Positions 9,282 through 18,797 of a stretch of 64,000 nucleotides of DNA are shown one piece after another. Origin of the DNA: Nitrosomonas sp. HPC101 (GTDB lineage Bacteria; Pseudomonadota; Gammaproteobacteria; Burkholderiales; Nitrosomonadaceae); the NCBI RefSeq assembly GCF_009833125.1, contig NZ_QRCC01000001.1, positions 1-64,000 on the forward strand. Reading direction: 5' to 3'. The translations under genes were made by a program, and so were the position numbers. Numbering within the stretch: the stretch's first letter is position 1; each line of letters opens with the position of its first letter. The notes beneath the pieces are model-generated. The model did no database searches. It was not told the DNA's origin and saw only the letters and a list, made by a program, of their open reading frames with translations.

Positions 9282-9823
9282 TACAGCGCCTGTGTTTCGA
9301 GGCTATCCGCCACTGTAGACAGATCCGGGTAGATTTGCGTACCTGCAGGCAGATTGTCCTTCGTCAGCGTGATCTGACCCTTACCGGTCAGCACCAGTAC
9401 CGGTATGGCTCCTGCCTTGGCAGCCGCCTGCAGGTCCCGCAATGAATCTCCCACGGCAGGCACATGGCCGAGCTCGACACCATAGCGTTGCCGGATTTCC
9501 TTGAACATACCGATACCCGGCTTGCGGCAAGCACATTTGTCGTGCCGTGTATGCGGGCAGAAAAACAGAGCATCGATGCGCCCCCCTTCCTGCTGGACAG
9601 CACGCAACATTTTGTCATTGATCAAATTGAAAGTGGTCATGTCGAGCAGACCGCGGCCGATACCGGACTGATTGGTAGCAATCACTACTCGATAACCGGC
9701 ATGAGTCAAACGCGCGATTGCCTGTAAACTGCCCGGAATGGGCTTCCATTCATCGGGTGTTTTAATGCGGGTATCACTCCCCTGATTGATGACGCCGTTC
9801 TGGTCGAGAATAATCAGTTTCAT
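9281..9823 (-). CDS. gmhB: D,D-heptose 1,7-bisphosphate phosphatase (HAD family)
   Basis: GmhB dephosphorylates heptose 1,7-bisphosphate in ADP-heptose synthesis for the LPS inner core. The 180-residue protein aligns with the family along its length: TNQSGIGRG (motif II), the zinc-loop cysteines and histidine in FFCPH and KCACRKP, and the GDSLRDL acidic motif. The N-terminus is odd: motif I reads LDQNGVIN instead of LDRDGVIN, so nucleophile Asp7 is kept but the general acid/base Asp9 is Asn. If real, this should greatly weaken phosphatase activity. It sits 11 bases after glyS and overlaps plsC by one base. Confidence 0.88.
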   Translation of the reverse strand: MKLIILDQNGVINQGSDTRIKTPDEWKPIPGSLQAIARLTHAGYRVVIATNQSGIGRGLLDMTTFNLINDKMLRAVQQEGGRIDALFFCPHTRHDKCACRKPGIGMFKEIRQRYGVELGHVPAVGDSLRDLQAAAKAGAIPVLVLTGKGQITLTKDNLPAGTQIYPDLSTVADSLETQAL

Positions 9824-9834
9824 TTCCAGAATGT

Positions 9835-11982
9835 TCAGGCAGCCAGTCGCGAAATATCCGCGACGCGATTCATCGTCGCCTGCAATGCCATCAGTAGCGC
9901 CAGACGATTGCGCCGCAGCGCCTCATTCTCATCATTCACCATCACCTGATCAAAAAAGGCATCAATCGGTGCTTTTAAAGCAGCAAGCGTTTGCAGGGCG
10001 GCCACATAATCACCTTTCTGGAAAGCTTGCCTGGCATCGGATTCGATTTCGGATAAAGCGTGATACAAGGCGATTTCAGCCGGAGCCTGCAAACAGGCTT
10101 CATCGATACCGACAGTCGCATCAAATTCCGATTTTTTAAGGATATTGCCAACCCGTTTATTGGCTGCCGCCAGACTGGTTGCTTCAGGCAAGGCGGCAAA
10201 TGCACGCACTGCAGCCAGCCGCCGGGGAATTTCACACAACAGCGCAGGCCGCAGATTCAGAACAGCATCCACTTCCTGAACCGTGTAACCCTGATCGCGC
10301 AGACTGGCGGCAAGGCGATCGTAAAAGAAATCCTGCAACTGCTCTGTCAGTTGTGGTGTTACCGGACGTGCATGACCTGGTTCTGAATCCTGTGTTCCGA
10401 TCGTTTCATCCTGCAACACATCAGCTGCACGTGAAATCAGCACATCCAGCCCGACTGGCAGATCTTTCTCGATGAGGATGCGGATGACGCCCAAAGCATG
10501 TCGCCGCAACGCGTAAGGATCCTTGTCACCCGTCGGAAGCTGGCCAATACTAAACAGACTGATCAAGGTCTCCAGCTTGTCCGCCAGTGCCACGCAGACT
10601 CCCGCCATGCTGCGCGGCAACACATCCCCGGCAAAGCGAGGTTTATAGTGATCCTCAATGGCAAACGCAATCGTTTCATCCATTCCCTCGAACTGGGCAT
10701 AATAACGTCCCATAATGCCCTGCAGCTCAGGAAATTCCCCAACCATATTGGTCAGCAGATCAGCCTTGGCCAGCATCGCAGCCTGATCCGCCTGCCTGGC
10801 CAGGCTATCGTCGCCCAGCAGTTGCCCGAGAATGCGTGCCAGTATCTGCACATAGCGGGTGCGCTCCCCTTGCGAGCCCAGTTGATGATGGTAGATCACC
10901 TTGTCCAGATCAGGCAGACGTGAAGCCAGTGTCCGCTTGCGATCATGATCGAAGAAAAATTTTGCATCCGCCAGCCGCGAGCGGATCACCCGCTCGTTAC
11001 CCGCAATAATCCACCTCGGATCAGCCGGCGTGATATTGGCAACAATCAGAAACCGGTTAGTCAGTTTTCCAGCGGTATCCAGCAGAGGAAAGTATTTCTG
11101 GTTAATTTTCATGGTCGAGATCAGGCATTCCTGCGGCACTTCCAGAAAATCTGCCGGAAATGTTCCCATCAGGATATTGGGATACTCCACCAGAGCTGTC
11201 ACCTCATCGAGCAGTGCTTCATCGCTGACACAACGCAATTGCACCGCACTTGCGGCAGTCTCCAGCCCTTGCCTGATCCGGCTGCGACGCTGATCAAATC
11301 CTGGAATCACTGCCCCTTCCGCCTCCAGCAGCAGCGCATAGCGATCTGCGTGATCAATGACCAGTTCAGCCTGTTTTGCTTCAAAACGATGCCCGCGAGT
11401 CGTATTCCCGGCAGCAAATCCAAACGCACTGACCGGTACGATTTCCTGTCCGTGCAATGCAACCAGCCCATGCACCGGCCGTACGAAATGTACGTTCTCC
11501 CACCCATCATCGAGCTGGTAAGTCATGACCTTAGGAACAGGCAGTTGTCGAATGGCATCATCCATCGCCTTCTGCAAACCCGTCGCCAGCAGGATCCCGG
11601 TAACATTCTGTTCCAGAAACAGCATTTCCGCCTTACCTTCCTGCACGCGTTTGAGTGCAGAAGTGGCGCTATTTTCCATACCCAGTGCAGCCAGCTTTTT
11701 ATGTAATGCCGGTGTCGGCTGCCCTTGCGCATCCAGTCCAACGGCAGCTGGCATCAGTTTGCGCGCTACGATCTGATTCGGCGCCTGGACAGGAATGGCA
11801 GTCAGATGCACTGCCAGCCGGCGAGGGGAAGCAAAGGCAGTCAGGACAGTATCTGATGTGGTCAGATTCTGGCTTTTCAGACTATCGGCAATGGCGACAG
11901 CAAAAGCATTACCCAGTTTGTCGAGTGATTTAGGTGGGAGCTCTTCGGTCAGAAGTTCGAGCAGTAAATTTTCAATCATCAT
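9835..11982 (-). CDS. glyS: Glycyl-tRNA synthetase beta subunit
   Basis: GlyS is the large subunit of the bacterial alpha2-beta2 glycyl-tRNA synthetase and carries the tRNA-binding and HD-like regions. The product starts [24 protein letters not shown], the canonical N-terminus, and runs about 715 residues, a normal length; internal family segments such as [10 protein letters not shown] and [15 protein letters not shown] are present. I place the start at 11982, where ATGA overlaps the glyQ stop, instead of the longer open frame that begins 12 codons earlier inside glyQ. ACGGAAT upstream serves as ribosome site. The overlap suggests coupled synthesis of the two subunits. Confidence 0.96.
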   Translation of the reverse strand: MMIENLLLELLTEELPPKSLDKLGNAFAVAIADSLKSQNLTTSDTVLTAFASPRRLAVHLTAIPVQAPNQIVARKLMPAAVGLDAQGQPTPALHKKLAALGMENSATSALKRVQEGKAEMLFLEQNVTGILLATGLQKAMDDAIRQLPVPKVMTYQLDDGWENVHFVRPVHGLVALHGQEIVPVSAFGFAAGNTTRGHRFEAKQAELVIDHADRYALLLEAEGAVIPGFDQRRSRIRQGLETAASAVQLRCVSDEALLDEVTALVEYPNILMGTFPADFLEVPQECLISTMKINQKYFPLLDTAGKLTNRFLIVANITPADPRWIIAGNERVIRSRLADAKFFFDHDRKRTLASRLPDLDKVIYHHQLGSQGERTRYVQILARILGQLLGDDSLARQADQAAMLAKADLLTNMVGEFPELQGIMGRYYAQFEGMDETIAFAIEDHYKPRFAGDVLPRSMAGVCVALADKLETLISLFSIGQLPTGDKDPYALRRHALGVIRILIEKDLPVGLDVLISRAADVLQDETIGTQDSEPGHARPVTPQLTEQLQDFFYDRLAASLRDQGYTVQEVDAVLNLRPALLCEIPRRLAAVRAFAALPEATSLAAANKRVGNILKKSEFDATVGIDEACLQAPAEIALYHALSEIESDARQAFQKGDYVAALQTLAALKAPIDAFFDQVMVNDENEALRRNRLALLMALQATMNRVADISRLAA

Positions 11983-12902
11983 GCTGATTCCGTCTGATTC
12001 AGAATCTGAGTAACCCATTCACGCGGTGCCAGTGGAAACGGCGGCTGTAAGCGCAGGCGACTGTCATAATAAGCTTGTGCCACCCGGCGCGACAGATTGC
12101 GGATACGGCCAATGTAGGCTGCGCGTTCAGTTACTGAAATCGCGCCACGTGCATCCAGCAGATTGAAAGTATGCGCGGCCTTCAGCACCTGCTCATAAGC
12201 CGGCAGCGCCAATTGCACATCAATCAGCCGGTTGGCCTGTGCTTCCAGTTTATCGAAAGCAAGCAGCAGAAATTCGCTATCGCTGTACTCGAAATTGTAG
12301 GTGGACTGTTCCACTTCGTTCTGATGATAGACATCACCATAGGTCAGGCCATCCGTCCAGGTCAGGTCGAATACGTTTTCCACGCCCTGCAGATACATGG
12401 CGAGGCGTTCCAGCCCGTAGGTGATTTCCCCTGTGATCGGCCGGCAGTTGATCCCGCCCACTTGCTGAAAATAGGTGAACTGGGTCACTTCCATACCATT
12501 CAACCAAACTTCCCAGCCCAATCCCCAGGCCCCCAGGGTAGGATTCTCCCAGTCATCCTCGACCAGGCGTACATCGTTCTGCTGCAAATCCAGTCCCAGT
12601 ATCTGCAGCGAACGGAAATACAAATCCAGAATGTCATGTGGCGCGGGCTTCAGCACAACCTGAAACTGGTAGTAATGCTGCAGGCGGTTGGGATTATCAC
12701 CATAGCGGCCATCCTTGGGACGACGGGAAGGCTGCACGTAGGCAGCACGCCAGGGTTCCGGTCCAAGTGCCCGCAGAAAAGTTGCAGTATGGCTGGTACC
12801 GGCACCGATCTCCATATCATAAGGTTGCAGCAACGCACAGCCTTGCTGCCCCCAGTAGTGTTGGAGGGTAAGAATGATTTTCTGAAAAGTGGGAGTAGGC
12901 AT
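11979..12902 (-). CDS. glyQ: Glycyl-tRNA synthetase alpha subunit
   Basis: GlyQ holds the class II catalytic core that forms glycyl-adenylate. From the ATG at 12902 the protein is 307 residues, begins [22 protein letters not shown], and contains the family blocks [33 protein letters not shown] and [14 protein letters not shown]. The frame stays open for 39 more codons upstream, but that extension is Cys- and Trp-rich and unlike the family, so I exclude it. It lies 55 bases after lnt and overlaps glyS by four bases. Confidence 0.96.
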   Translation of the reverse strand: MPTPTFQKIILTLQHYWGQQGCALLQPYDMEIGAGTSHTATFLRALGPEPWRAAYVQPSRRPKDGRYGDNPNRLQHYYQFQVVLKPAPHDILDLYFRSLQILGLDLQQNDVRLVEDDWENPTLGAWGLGWEVWLNGMEVTQFTYFQQVGGINCRPITGEITYGLERLAMYLQGVENVFDLTWTDGLTYGDVYHQNEVEQSTYNFEYSDSEFLLLAFDKLEAQANRLIDVQLALPAYEQVLKAAHTFNLLDARGAISVTERAAYIGRIRNLSRRVAQAYYDSRLRLQPPFPLAPREWVTQILNQTESA

Positions 12903-12957
12903 GTTACGACGGTTTAATGAGGGTTTGATAGCGACTCGATGATAAACCGGGCCCATT

Positions 12958-14451
12958 CTACAGAGTTTTGTGTCTCCCGGAAAATGCCGCCAAGCAGCCA
13001 GCCAGCAACAACAGGCCAATCAGCGCGAACACGAGACTGTTACCGAATCGAACATAAGGGGTAGCACCGCCAAATCCCTGTGCGGTGCTGTGCAAACCGG
13101 CAGTGGTAAACATCTCCAGCTGCTCCAGTACCCTGCCCCGTTCATCGATGATGGCAGTCACACCGGTATTGGTTGCCCGCAGCATGTAGCGGCCTGTTTC
13201 CAGTGCACGCATCTGCGAAATCTGTAGATGCTGCCGTGGGCCGATCGAGCGGCCAAACCAGGCATCATTACTGACATTGACCAACAGGCTGGCCTGTGGC
13301 AGCTGCATGATAATTTCCTCACCGAACACATCCTCGTAGCAGATATTGATCGCCACCTGCTGTCCAGCCAGATTCAGTGGTTGTTGATCCAGTCTGCCAC
13401 GTGAAAAATCCGATAGCGGGATATGCAGCACGTCAATCACCCAGCCAAACACCGATTTCAATGGAATGTACTCACCAAATGGAACCAGATGATACTTACG
13501 ATAACTTTGCTCGGGTGAAGAGCCAAAACTGAACATGGTGTTGTAATAGCCGCCATCAACCGGAGAACGTTCCACCAGGCCAACCAGCACATCACCCTGG
13601 CGGGAGCGGGCATGTTCAGCCAGCAATTCCAGATAATCTCGCGGTGCCTGTTCGTAATACAGAGGAAATGAGATTTCCGGAGTCACAATCAGCCGGCTCG
13701 GACTTTCCTGCACCAGCCGGACGTACGTCCGCATGGTGGTTGTCAGATGTTCCGGCACCCATTTCTTATTCTGTGGAATATTGCCTTGCAACAGACTGAC
13801 CGTCACCGGCTCTCCTTCTGGCTGAGTCCAGTGAATCTGCTGCAAGCCGAAACCAACAAGCCAGATACTGCCCAGCCACAACCAGAAACGACGGTTTTGT
13901 CTGTTCTCCAGCCAGCAGGCCAGCCAGGCTGCACTCAGCATCAGCAACAGCGACAAACCATACACTCCGATTACCGGAGCAAAACCTGCCAGAGGACTGT
14001 CAGGCGCCTGCGAATAACCGATCGTCAGCCATGGAAAGCCGGTGAATAGCGTACCGCGCAACCACTCCATCAGTGCCCAGAGGGCAGCCACCATCCCCGG
14101 CCACGCCCAGGATGCACGAACATATTGGTAAGCCGTGATACCACCGGCCAATGCCGGAAACAGCGAAAGATAGGCACACAACACGATCAACGCCAGTATC
14201 GCCTGCGGCGGTGCCATGTGACCAAAATCATGCAAACTGATATAAAGCCAGGTCACCCCTGCTCCGAACAATCCCATGCCAAAGACAAATCCTGTTACTG
14301 CTGCCTGCAGTGGTGTTTTGCTCTGGCGCCAGAGCAAGGCAAGCAACGCCAGCGTGACTATCGGCACCGGATAAAAATAAAAAGGCGCAAAACCGGATAC
14401 CGTCGCCCCGCCCAACAGGAAGGCAGCAAGCAGCCTGTAATAACCGTTCAA
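12958..14451 (-). CDS. lnt: Apolipoprotein N-acyltransferase
   Basis: Lnt transfers the third acyl chain from phospholipid to the N-terminal cysteine of lipoproteins at the inner membrane. The 497-residue protein has an N-terminal block of membrane helices (to about residue 200), then a nitrilase-type periplasmic domain with the expected triad: Glu259 in TPEISFP, Lys319 in [14 protein letters not shown], and Cys371 in NICYEDVF. One more helix ends the protein. The start is TTG, with GGAG 10 bases upstream. It opens the lnt-glyQ-glyS-gmhB-plsC run and follows the DUF6164 gene by 44 bases. Confidence 0.95.
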   Translation of the reverse strand: MNGYYRLLAAFLLGGATVSGFAPFYFYPVPIVTLALLALLWRQSKTPLQAAVTGFVFGMGLFGAGVTWLYISLHDFGHMAPPQAILALIVLCAYLSLFPALAGGITAYQYVRASWAWPGMVAALWALMEWLRGTLFTGFPWLTIGYSQAPDSPLAGFAPVIGVYGLSLLLMLSAAWLACWLENRQNRRFWLWLGSIWLVGFGLQQIHWTQPEGEPVTVSLLQGNIPQNKKWVPEHLTTTMRTYVRLVQESPSRLIVTPEISFPLYYEQAPRDYLELLAEHARSRQGDVLVGLVERSPVDGGYYNTMFSFGSSPEQSYRKYHLVPFGEYIPLKSVFGWVIDVLHIPLSDFSRGRLDQQPLNLAGQQVAINICYEDVFGEEIIMQLPQASLLVNVSNDAWFGRSIGPRQHLQISQMRALETGRYMLRATNTGVTAIIDERGRVLEQLEMFTTAGLHSTAQGFGGATPYVRFGNSLVFALIGLLLLAGCLAAFSGRHKTL

Positions 14452-14495
14452 TTTATTGACGCTCCGGTTTAATCACAAAAAGGAAATTGAAATTT

Positions 14496-14864
14496 TTACG
14501 ACTGACCAAGTCCGGTAATGATCTTGTAAGGAAGATACAACAAGGCGTACACGACAAACAGGTAGGCAATGAATGCAAAGGGGTTTTCCCGAAAACTGTC
14601 CATGATCGTTTTATGTCTGCCCTCCCGTTTGAGGCGCGCGTATTCCTCACGTACCCGCGCACTGCGCTCCGCCTGGTAGACATCCAGTAGTTCCCTAACT
14701 TGTGAATATTGCGTTTCATCACGTATCCACAGTGCCGGCAAGGAAATCCCCCAGTTACCGGAAGAAGTCTCATAAAAATCGATCTGGTGCTCGTTCAGCA
14801 GCGCCCGTACTTCTTCTGCTTCATCATCCGGTACGTTTCGCAGCTTGAATAACAGTTTTGACAT
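14496..14864 (-). CDS. DUF6164-type small membrane protein
   Basis: The 122-residue product begins MSKLLFKLRNVPDDEAEEV, a soluble alpha/beta N-terminus that resembles DUF6164 proteins and the DUF2007-like fold, and ends in a single membrane helix (about FAFIAYLFVVYALLYLPY). A basic charged linker (RSARVREEYARLKREGRH) joins them. Two ATGs occur upstream in frame; I chose the one giving the usual MSKLLFKL start. It precedes lnt in the same direction and may share its transcript. Function unknown. Confidence 0.75.
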   Translation of the reverse strand: MSKLLFKLRNVPDDEAEEVRALLNEHQIDFYETSSGNWGISLPALWIRDETQYSQVRELLDVYQAERSARVREEYARLKREGRHKTIMDSFRENPFAFIAYLFVVYALLYLPYKIITGLGQS

Positions 14865-14972
14865 TGCTAATGACATCTCACAAACCAAACCTAAACCCTG
14901 AATTCTCTATCAGATTCAGGTCGGAGTAAAACCCGCTGTTTTGAATCAGAAAGACAGCAACACATATCTTCC

Positions 14973-15026
14973 AAAAACAGTCCGGGATATTCTTATCAAA
15001 GAACGACAATGGTACCCCGGATTTTT
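14973..15026 (-). terminator. Possible bidirectional terminator
   Basis: TCCGGG at 14981-14986 pairs with CCCGGA at 15016-15021; a nested TTCTT/AAGAA stem lies inside the 29-base gap. On the plus strand the stem is followed by TTTTT, and on the minus strand by CTGTTTTT. It sits between the beta-propeller gene (ending at 15078, leftward) and the DUF6164 gene, where termination of the former is expected. The long loop lowers confidence. Confidence 0.4.
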
Positions 15027-15077
15027 GAGCAGGCTGTATGTTCAGCTGCTGAGAATATCAACCATTAAAAGAATGAT

Positions 15078-16136
15078 TCAATCTCCGGCATCAGCTGTGT
15101 TGGTAAGTAAATTAGGGGGTGGACCGATGGGCTCGAAATCTTTCAACAATGGAATTTCATCTTTGTTTATCCATCGAAAATCGGTATCGAAAGTATTTTG
15201 AGGTCCCCAGCTGCCGGTAAATTTCTTCCCGTCAGGTGTAAAGGTCCAGCACATTTCTTCCCCGGATGTGTTGATGACATCACCAAGATTGACCGGCTCC
15301 TGCCATTCACCTTTTGCATCCTGATGAGAAATCCACATGTCATGCCCGCCGCGGGAACCCAGATCAGTCCGCATACTGGTGATAACCATACTTTTGCCAT
15401 CTTTTGACACGCCAGTCCAGTGCATGTGGTCACGTTCCGGAGAATTGATTTTCGCCCCCAGGCTGACCGGTTTTTGCCAGGCCCCATCTTTCTTCTCGAC
15501 CTTCCAGATATCACTCTCCTGCGTTACCCCTGGCTGGCTGTAGTTGAAGTAAATCAGGCTATCAGAAACAATAATCGGACAGTGCTCTTCACCGGACGGC
15601 GTATTGATGCTGGGAAGCTCCGGAACATCATTCCAGTTTCTGGCCGACTGCCATACGCCATCTACCTTCTGAACGACGTATAAATCACCCGACAATAAAT
15701 TACCAGGCTCATATCTGGTGAAATAGATGACATTGCCATCATCGGAAAAACTGGGCTCAAGTTCCCAGGCGGATGTGTTGATATTTGGCCCGACGGTGGG
15801 ATCGATATCGGGCCCCAGATGAATCGGTGTTTGCCAGACACCGTCTACATTGTGAGACATCCATATATCGAAGCTATACGGGTTACCGGGGGATTCTATG
15901 CTACCTTCACGGGTCGACACAAAAATAGCTGTTTTGCCATCTGCACTATAGGTAATCTCGATTTCAGAACCGGGTGAATTAAGGGGGGCTCCCATATCCT
16001 TCGATGCGACAGGGGGCTCGGCCGCTCCACTGCCTTCGGCGCCATGCATACCTGGCATCGCGTAAGAAACACCATATGCCAGTGTACCTATCAGCGATAG
16101 GGAGCAGAGCTGCGGAATAAAAAACTTGTTTTTCAT
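15078..16136 (-). CDS. Exported PD40/TolB-like beta-propeller protein
   Basis: The 352-residue protein has a signal peptide (MKNKFFIPQLCSLSLIG, cleavage near VSYAMPG) and a mature domain of repeated WD40-like PD40 strands. Recurring elements are 'PSFSDDGNVIYFTR', 'SADGKTAIFVST', 'VSKDGKSMVITS' and 'FTPDGKKFTGSW', alternating with 'DGVWQ.P..LG' segments, consistent with a six-bladed periplasmic propeller. AAGGAGATC lies just before the ATG. Such proteins bind ligands or partners; no enzymatic residue is evident. The first 20 mature residues are rich in Gly, Ala and Ser. It stands alone between a probable terminator and a spacer. Confidence 0.8.
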   Translation of the reverse strand: MKNKFFIPQLCSLSLIGTLAYGVSYAMPGMHGAEGSGAAEPPVASKDMGAPLNSPGSEIEITYSADGKTAIFVSTREGSIESPGNPYSFDIWMSHNVDGVWQTPIHLGPDIDPTVGPNINTSAWELEPSFSDDGNVIYFTRYEPGNLLSGDLYVVQKVDGVWQSARNWNDVPELPSINTPSGEEHCPIIVSDSLIYFNYSQPGVTQESDIWKVEKKDGAWQKPVSLGAKINSPERDHMHWTGVSKDGKSMVITSMRTDLGSRGGHDMWISHQDAKGEWQEPVNLGDVINTSGEEMCWTFTPDGKKFTGSWGPQNTFDTDFRWINKDEIPLLKDFEPIGPPPNLLTNTADAGD

Positions 16137-16234
16137 ACTGATCTCCTTTTTGATTTAACTGCGGCTATCTGATCATCAACCTGATAAGGTAACCGTATTG
16201 CCTGATTTACAGTTGGGGGGTTTTTCGGGTTTTT

Positions 16235-16247
16235 CCGTTTCAAACGG
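16235..16247. promoter_or_regulatory. Palindrome CCGTTTCAAACGG
   Basis: A perfect 13-base palindrome (CCGTTT-C-AAACGG) lies about 100 bases upstream of the beta-propeller gene, beside T-rich and G-rich runs. Its form fits a dimeric regulator's operator. The TetR gene starts on the far side of the same spacer's neighbour and could bind it, but nothing in the sequence proves this. Confidence 0.3.
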
Positions 16248-16381
16248 CACATGTCTCAAATCGCGATCATAAGCGGTGGCAACATTACCAACATACTCTG
16301 CCATTGAATTCTCCAGTAAACGTTAATCAACGTCTGTCTGCTTCCTGTCTGCCTCCACTCCTTCATCATGCAAGTGCGGAT

Positions 16382-16951
16382 TCATTCTGCATGGCGCAAA
16401 ATATCCTCGGCAGCCATACGACCTATATGCGCAATTCCGCTGTTACCGGTAACCATTGCCGTCACGATGGTGCCATCGATCAGCAAATTCAGTTTCTCCG
16501 TAACCATCCCTGGGTCCCGTGCACCACACTCTGCAACCATTGCTTGAAGCCTGGCACTGATTTTCTCTCGGTGACCGTTGGCAATTTCCTGTATCCAGCT
16601 GTTACTCTTTTCATGTTCAGCTACCGCATTGATAAACACACAGCCATAAAAATCTTCACTGGAGAACCAGATTCGCATCAAATCAAACAGCGCCAGAACA
16701 CGGTTGACTGGAGAACATTCGATGGCCGGAAGATCTGTATCGAACCAACGAAACCATATATCTGCTTCCGCTTCAAATACAGCCTTGAGCAGATTTTCCT
16801 TTGAGCCGTAATGGGTATAGAGACTGCGCCGGGATACACCAGATTCTTCGATGATTCTGGCAATTCCTGTCGCATGAATACCCGCACGGCAGAACAAACG
16901 GCGTGCCGTCTGCAGTATTTTTTCCTCAACAGAGATCTTTTTAGACATCAT
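16382..16951 (-). CDS. TetR/AcrR-family transcriptional regulator
   Basis: The protein of about 190 residues starts MMSKKISVEEKILQTARRLF and has the TetR HTH in its first 55 residues: ARRLFCRAGIHATGIARII, ESGVSRRSLYTHYGSKENLL. The C-terminal ligand domain is all-helical and resembles the group with 'GCVFINA..E' found in AcrR/YcdC-like repressors. It lies 82 bases downstream of the flavin monooxygenase on the same strand, so it may be co-transcribed with and control that gene. The longer open frame upstream (17 codons) lacks a ribosome site. Confidence 0.85.
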   Translation of the reverse strand: MMSKKISVEEKILQTARRLFCRAGIHATGIARIIEESGVSRRSLYTHYGSKENLLKAVFEAEADIWFRWFDTDLPAIECSPVNRVLALFDLMRIWFSSEDFYGCVFINAVAEHEKSNSWIQEIANGHREKISARLQAMVAECGARDPGMVTEKLNLLIDGTIVTAMVTGNSGIAHIGRMAAEDILRHAE

Positions 16952-17033
16952 TATCAAACTAGCCTGGTATGCCGGTATCATTTTCTGCGCCAGCAGAATC
17001 ACAATTCTCAGCTATTGAAGCGCGTAAATTTCT

Positions 17034-18236
17034 TCAAATACTTCTGCTTTGTTTTTCCCCAAGCCGATTCCTGATCTTTCTGGCGATTCTGCCGGCTTCA
17101 AGACGGATTTCCCGTAGCTGGCCACTGAGCGGATTGATTTGTCCAATAAAATAAAGGCGGGGAGCACCTTCAAATTCCTGATCGCCAGAAACTTTTGATC
17201 TACCTTTCTCATCAGCAATCCCCGGTATCTGGACAAGCTCCGGAATCCCAGTACGAAAACCGGTTCCTGCAATGATGACGTCAGGCTCCAGCGTTGTTAC
17301 GGCAGCATCATGCTTCTCCTGTGCTGTTCCAACAGTGCTTTGAACATGTACTGTCCGGCCTGAAATTTTCTGTATCGGCCCGACAATTTTGATCCGGCCG
17401 GCACGCACATCATCAGCGAACGGGCCGTACAGGATTGGCACCACATTGCTTAGAGCGTATTGCCTGGTAAGCGGCACTGCTGGAAACGGCAAACCATAAG
17501 CTGTCAGATCGCCTGTTGTTCTGCGCTGCAAAAAACTCAGCAGCATGTTTATCAAATTATCGGGTAAACGTTTCAACCATATACCCCAGCCTACAAACGG
17601 GATGCCGCCAAGACTTTTTGGTAGAAAGTATGGCGGCGTTCTTACAGATACCGTTACCGAGCTTGCATATTCAGTCAGCCGGCTGGCGATTTCTGCTGCG
17701 GAGTTACCACTGCCGATTACAAGTACATGCTTTCCCGCATGATCCTGTGCGCGTTTGAATCGGGAAGAATGAATGATCTCCCCCGGGAAAGTCTCCTTTC
17801 CCTCCCATTCAGGAATCAACGGAATACGACATGTCCCGATCGCCATGACAACTGCCCGTGATTCAAATTGCTGATTATCATTACTCGTAATCAGCCAGCT
17901 GTCACGATCACGGTCATAGCTGACTTTTTCAATTTCTATTCCGGTTTGTACAGCAAAGCCGCCACGGGCAGGAAAGGTTTCGAGCAAGCGTACAACCGCA
18001 TCGCGTGAAGGCCATGCGCCAGCAGATCGTGGAAATTTACTACCGGGCAGCATCGAAAAAAAACGGCCTGTATTGAGACGCAGACCATCATAATGGCTGC
18101 GCCAGACATCCCCCACAGCCGGCGTACGTTCCAGTACTAATGGGGTCAACCCTGCTTTTGTCAGCTCATATGCCACTGACAAACCTGCCGGACCTGCACC
18201 GATTACTGCCACATCATGGATATCGCCGACTTTCAT
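17034..18236 (-). CDS. Flavin-containing monooxygenase (group B)
   Basis: This 400-residue FAD/NADPH enzyme shows the FAD-binding GAGPAGLS near the N-terminus, the NADPH-binding GSGNSAAEIA in the middle, and between them FPGEIIHSSRF, the FMO/Baeyer-Villiger fingerprint (FxGxxxHxxx-aromatic). A second GTGFRTGIPEL and the late FIGQINPLSGQLREI are typical of the family. It should oxygenate a soft nucleophile or a ketone in the cytosol; substrate unknown. The ATG at 18236 is preferred over upstream in-frame starts because AGAGGAT precedes it by 7 bases. A TetR gene follows. Confidence 0.88.
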   Translation of the reverse strand: MKVGDIHDVAVIGAGPAGLSVAYELTKAGLTPLVLERTPAVGDVWRSHYDGLRLNTGRFFSMLPGSKFPRSAGAWPSRDAVVRLLETFPARGGFAVQTGIEIEKVSYDRDRDSWLITSNDNQQFESRAVVMAIGTCRIPLIPEWEGKETFPGEIIHSSRFKRAQDHAGKHVLVIGSGNSAAEIASRLTEYASSVTVSVRTPPYFLPKSLGGIPFVGWGIWLKRLPDNLINMLLSFLQRRTTGDLTAYGLPFPAVPLTRQYALSNVVPILYGPFADDVRAGRIKIVGPIQKISGRTVHVQSTVGTAQEKHDAAVTTLEPDVIIAGTGFRTGIPELVQIPGIADEKGRSKVSGDQEFEGAPRLYFIGQINPLSGQLREIRLEAGRIARKIRNRLGEKQSRSI

Positions 18237-18797
18237 TTCGTTTATCCTCTTTCCAGTTTCAACCAAAAAGTTTATTGACATAGCAGGAATAGATCTCACA
18301 TTTGTTCCTGATATATCTGTGATTGCTTGATATTATTTTCATTAACAAAAAAATACACCGATCGTTCTCTTTTGAAAAATAATATACCTGAAACAAAAGA
18401 ATGGCAAGATCAGGTACATAATGGAGACGAATTTACCGGCAGGCTTTTGCCAATCGGAAGCATCAAGCCGGCGGAAATCACAAATTCGACCGGTTGTGCG
18501 AGGCTCGGTATTGAGCACCCTATGATCAAGCCACGCACCCCGCAAACCAATGACGAGGTAGAACGGCTCAATTAATGGGTTGCTATGTCCTGCAGAACGC
18601 ATTGATCGACAGCAGATACTGTTACGCGATGTCTTCATACAACCAATATTTGCTCTAATCCTCACTCAGGAGTAAAACACCTGTATAAACCATAAGGGAA
18701 TGGTACATTTCTCATTCTCACCTGTTCCATAAAATCCGGATGATCAGGCGGGACAGGGCAGATATTTACCCTCAACCAACCTTCACGAGGTATTCAC
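18237..18797. other. Spacer between flavin monooxygenase and phosphoketolase
   Basis: The 560-base gap between divergent genes carries a decayed transposase fragment (about 18417-18575) and otherwise AT-rich sequence. Promoters for both genes must be in its flanks; I could not find a convincing -35/-10 pair for phosphoketolase. Confidence 0.6.
18417..18575 (+). pseudogene. Frameshifted IS481-type transposase fragment
   Basis: Three pieces of an integrase-core (rve) transposase lie in order but in different frames. NGDEFTGRLL (matching the NG.EFT.RL segment after the second Asp) is followed, after a frame change, by GNHKFDRLCEA, then, back in the first frame, by LGIEHPMIKPRTPQTN and EVERLN, which is the typical region around the catalytic Glu. 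A stop follows at once. At least two frameshifts plus loss of both ends make it inactive. The family call rests on the LGIEH...PRTPQTN.-VERFN pattern typical of IS481 and related IS3-type enzymes. Confidence 0.8.

Noticed and set aside
10945..11706. Open frame of 253 codons on the plus strand
   Set aside because: Antisense to glyS, no recognisable domain, basic and Gln/His-rich composition typical of a shadow frame.
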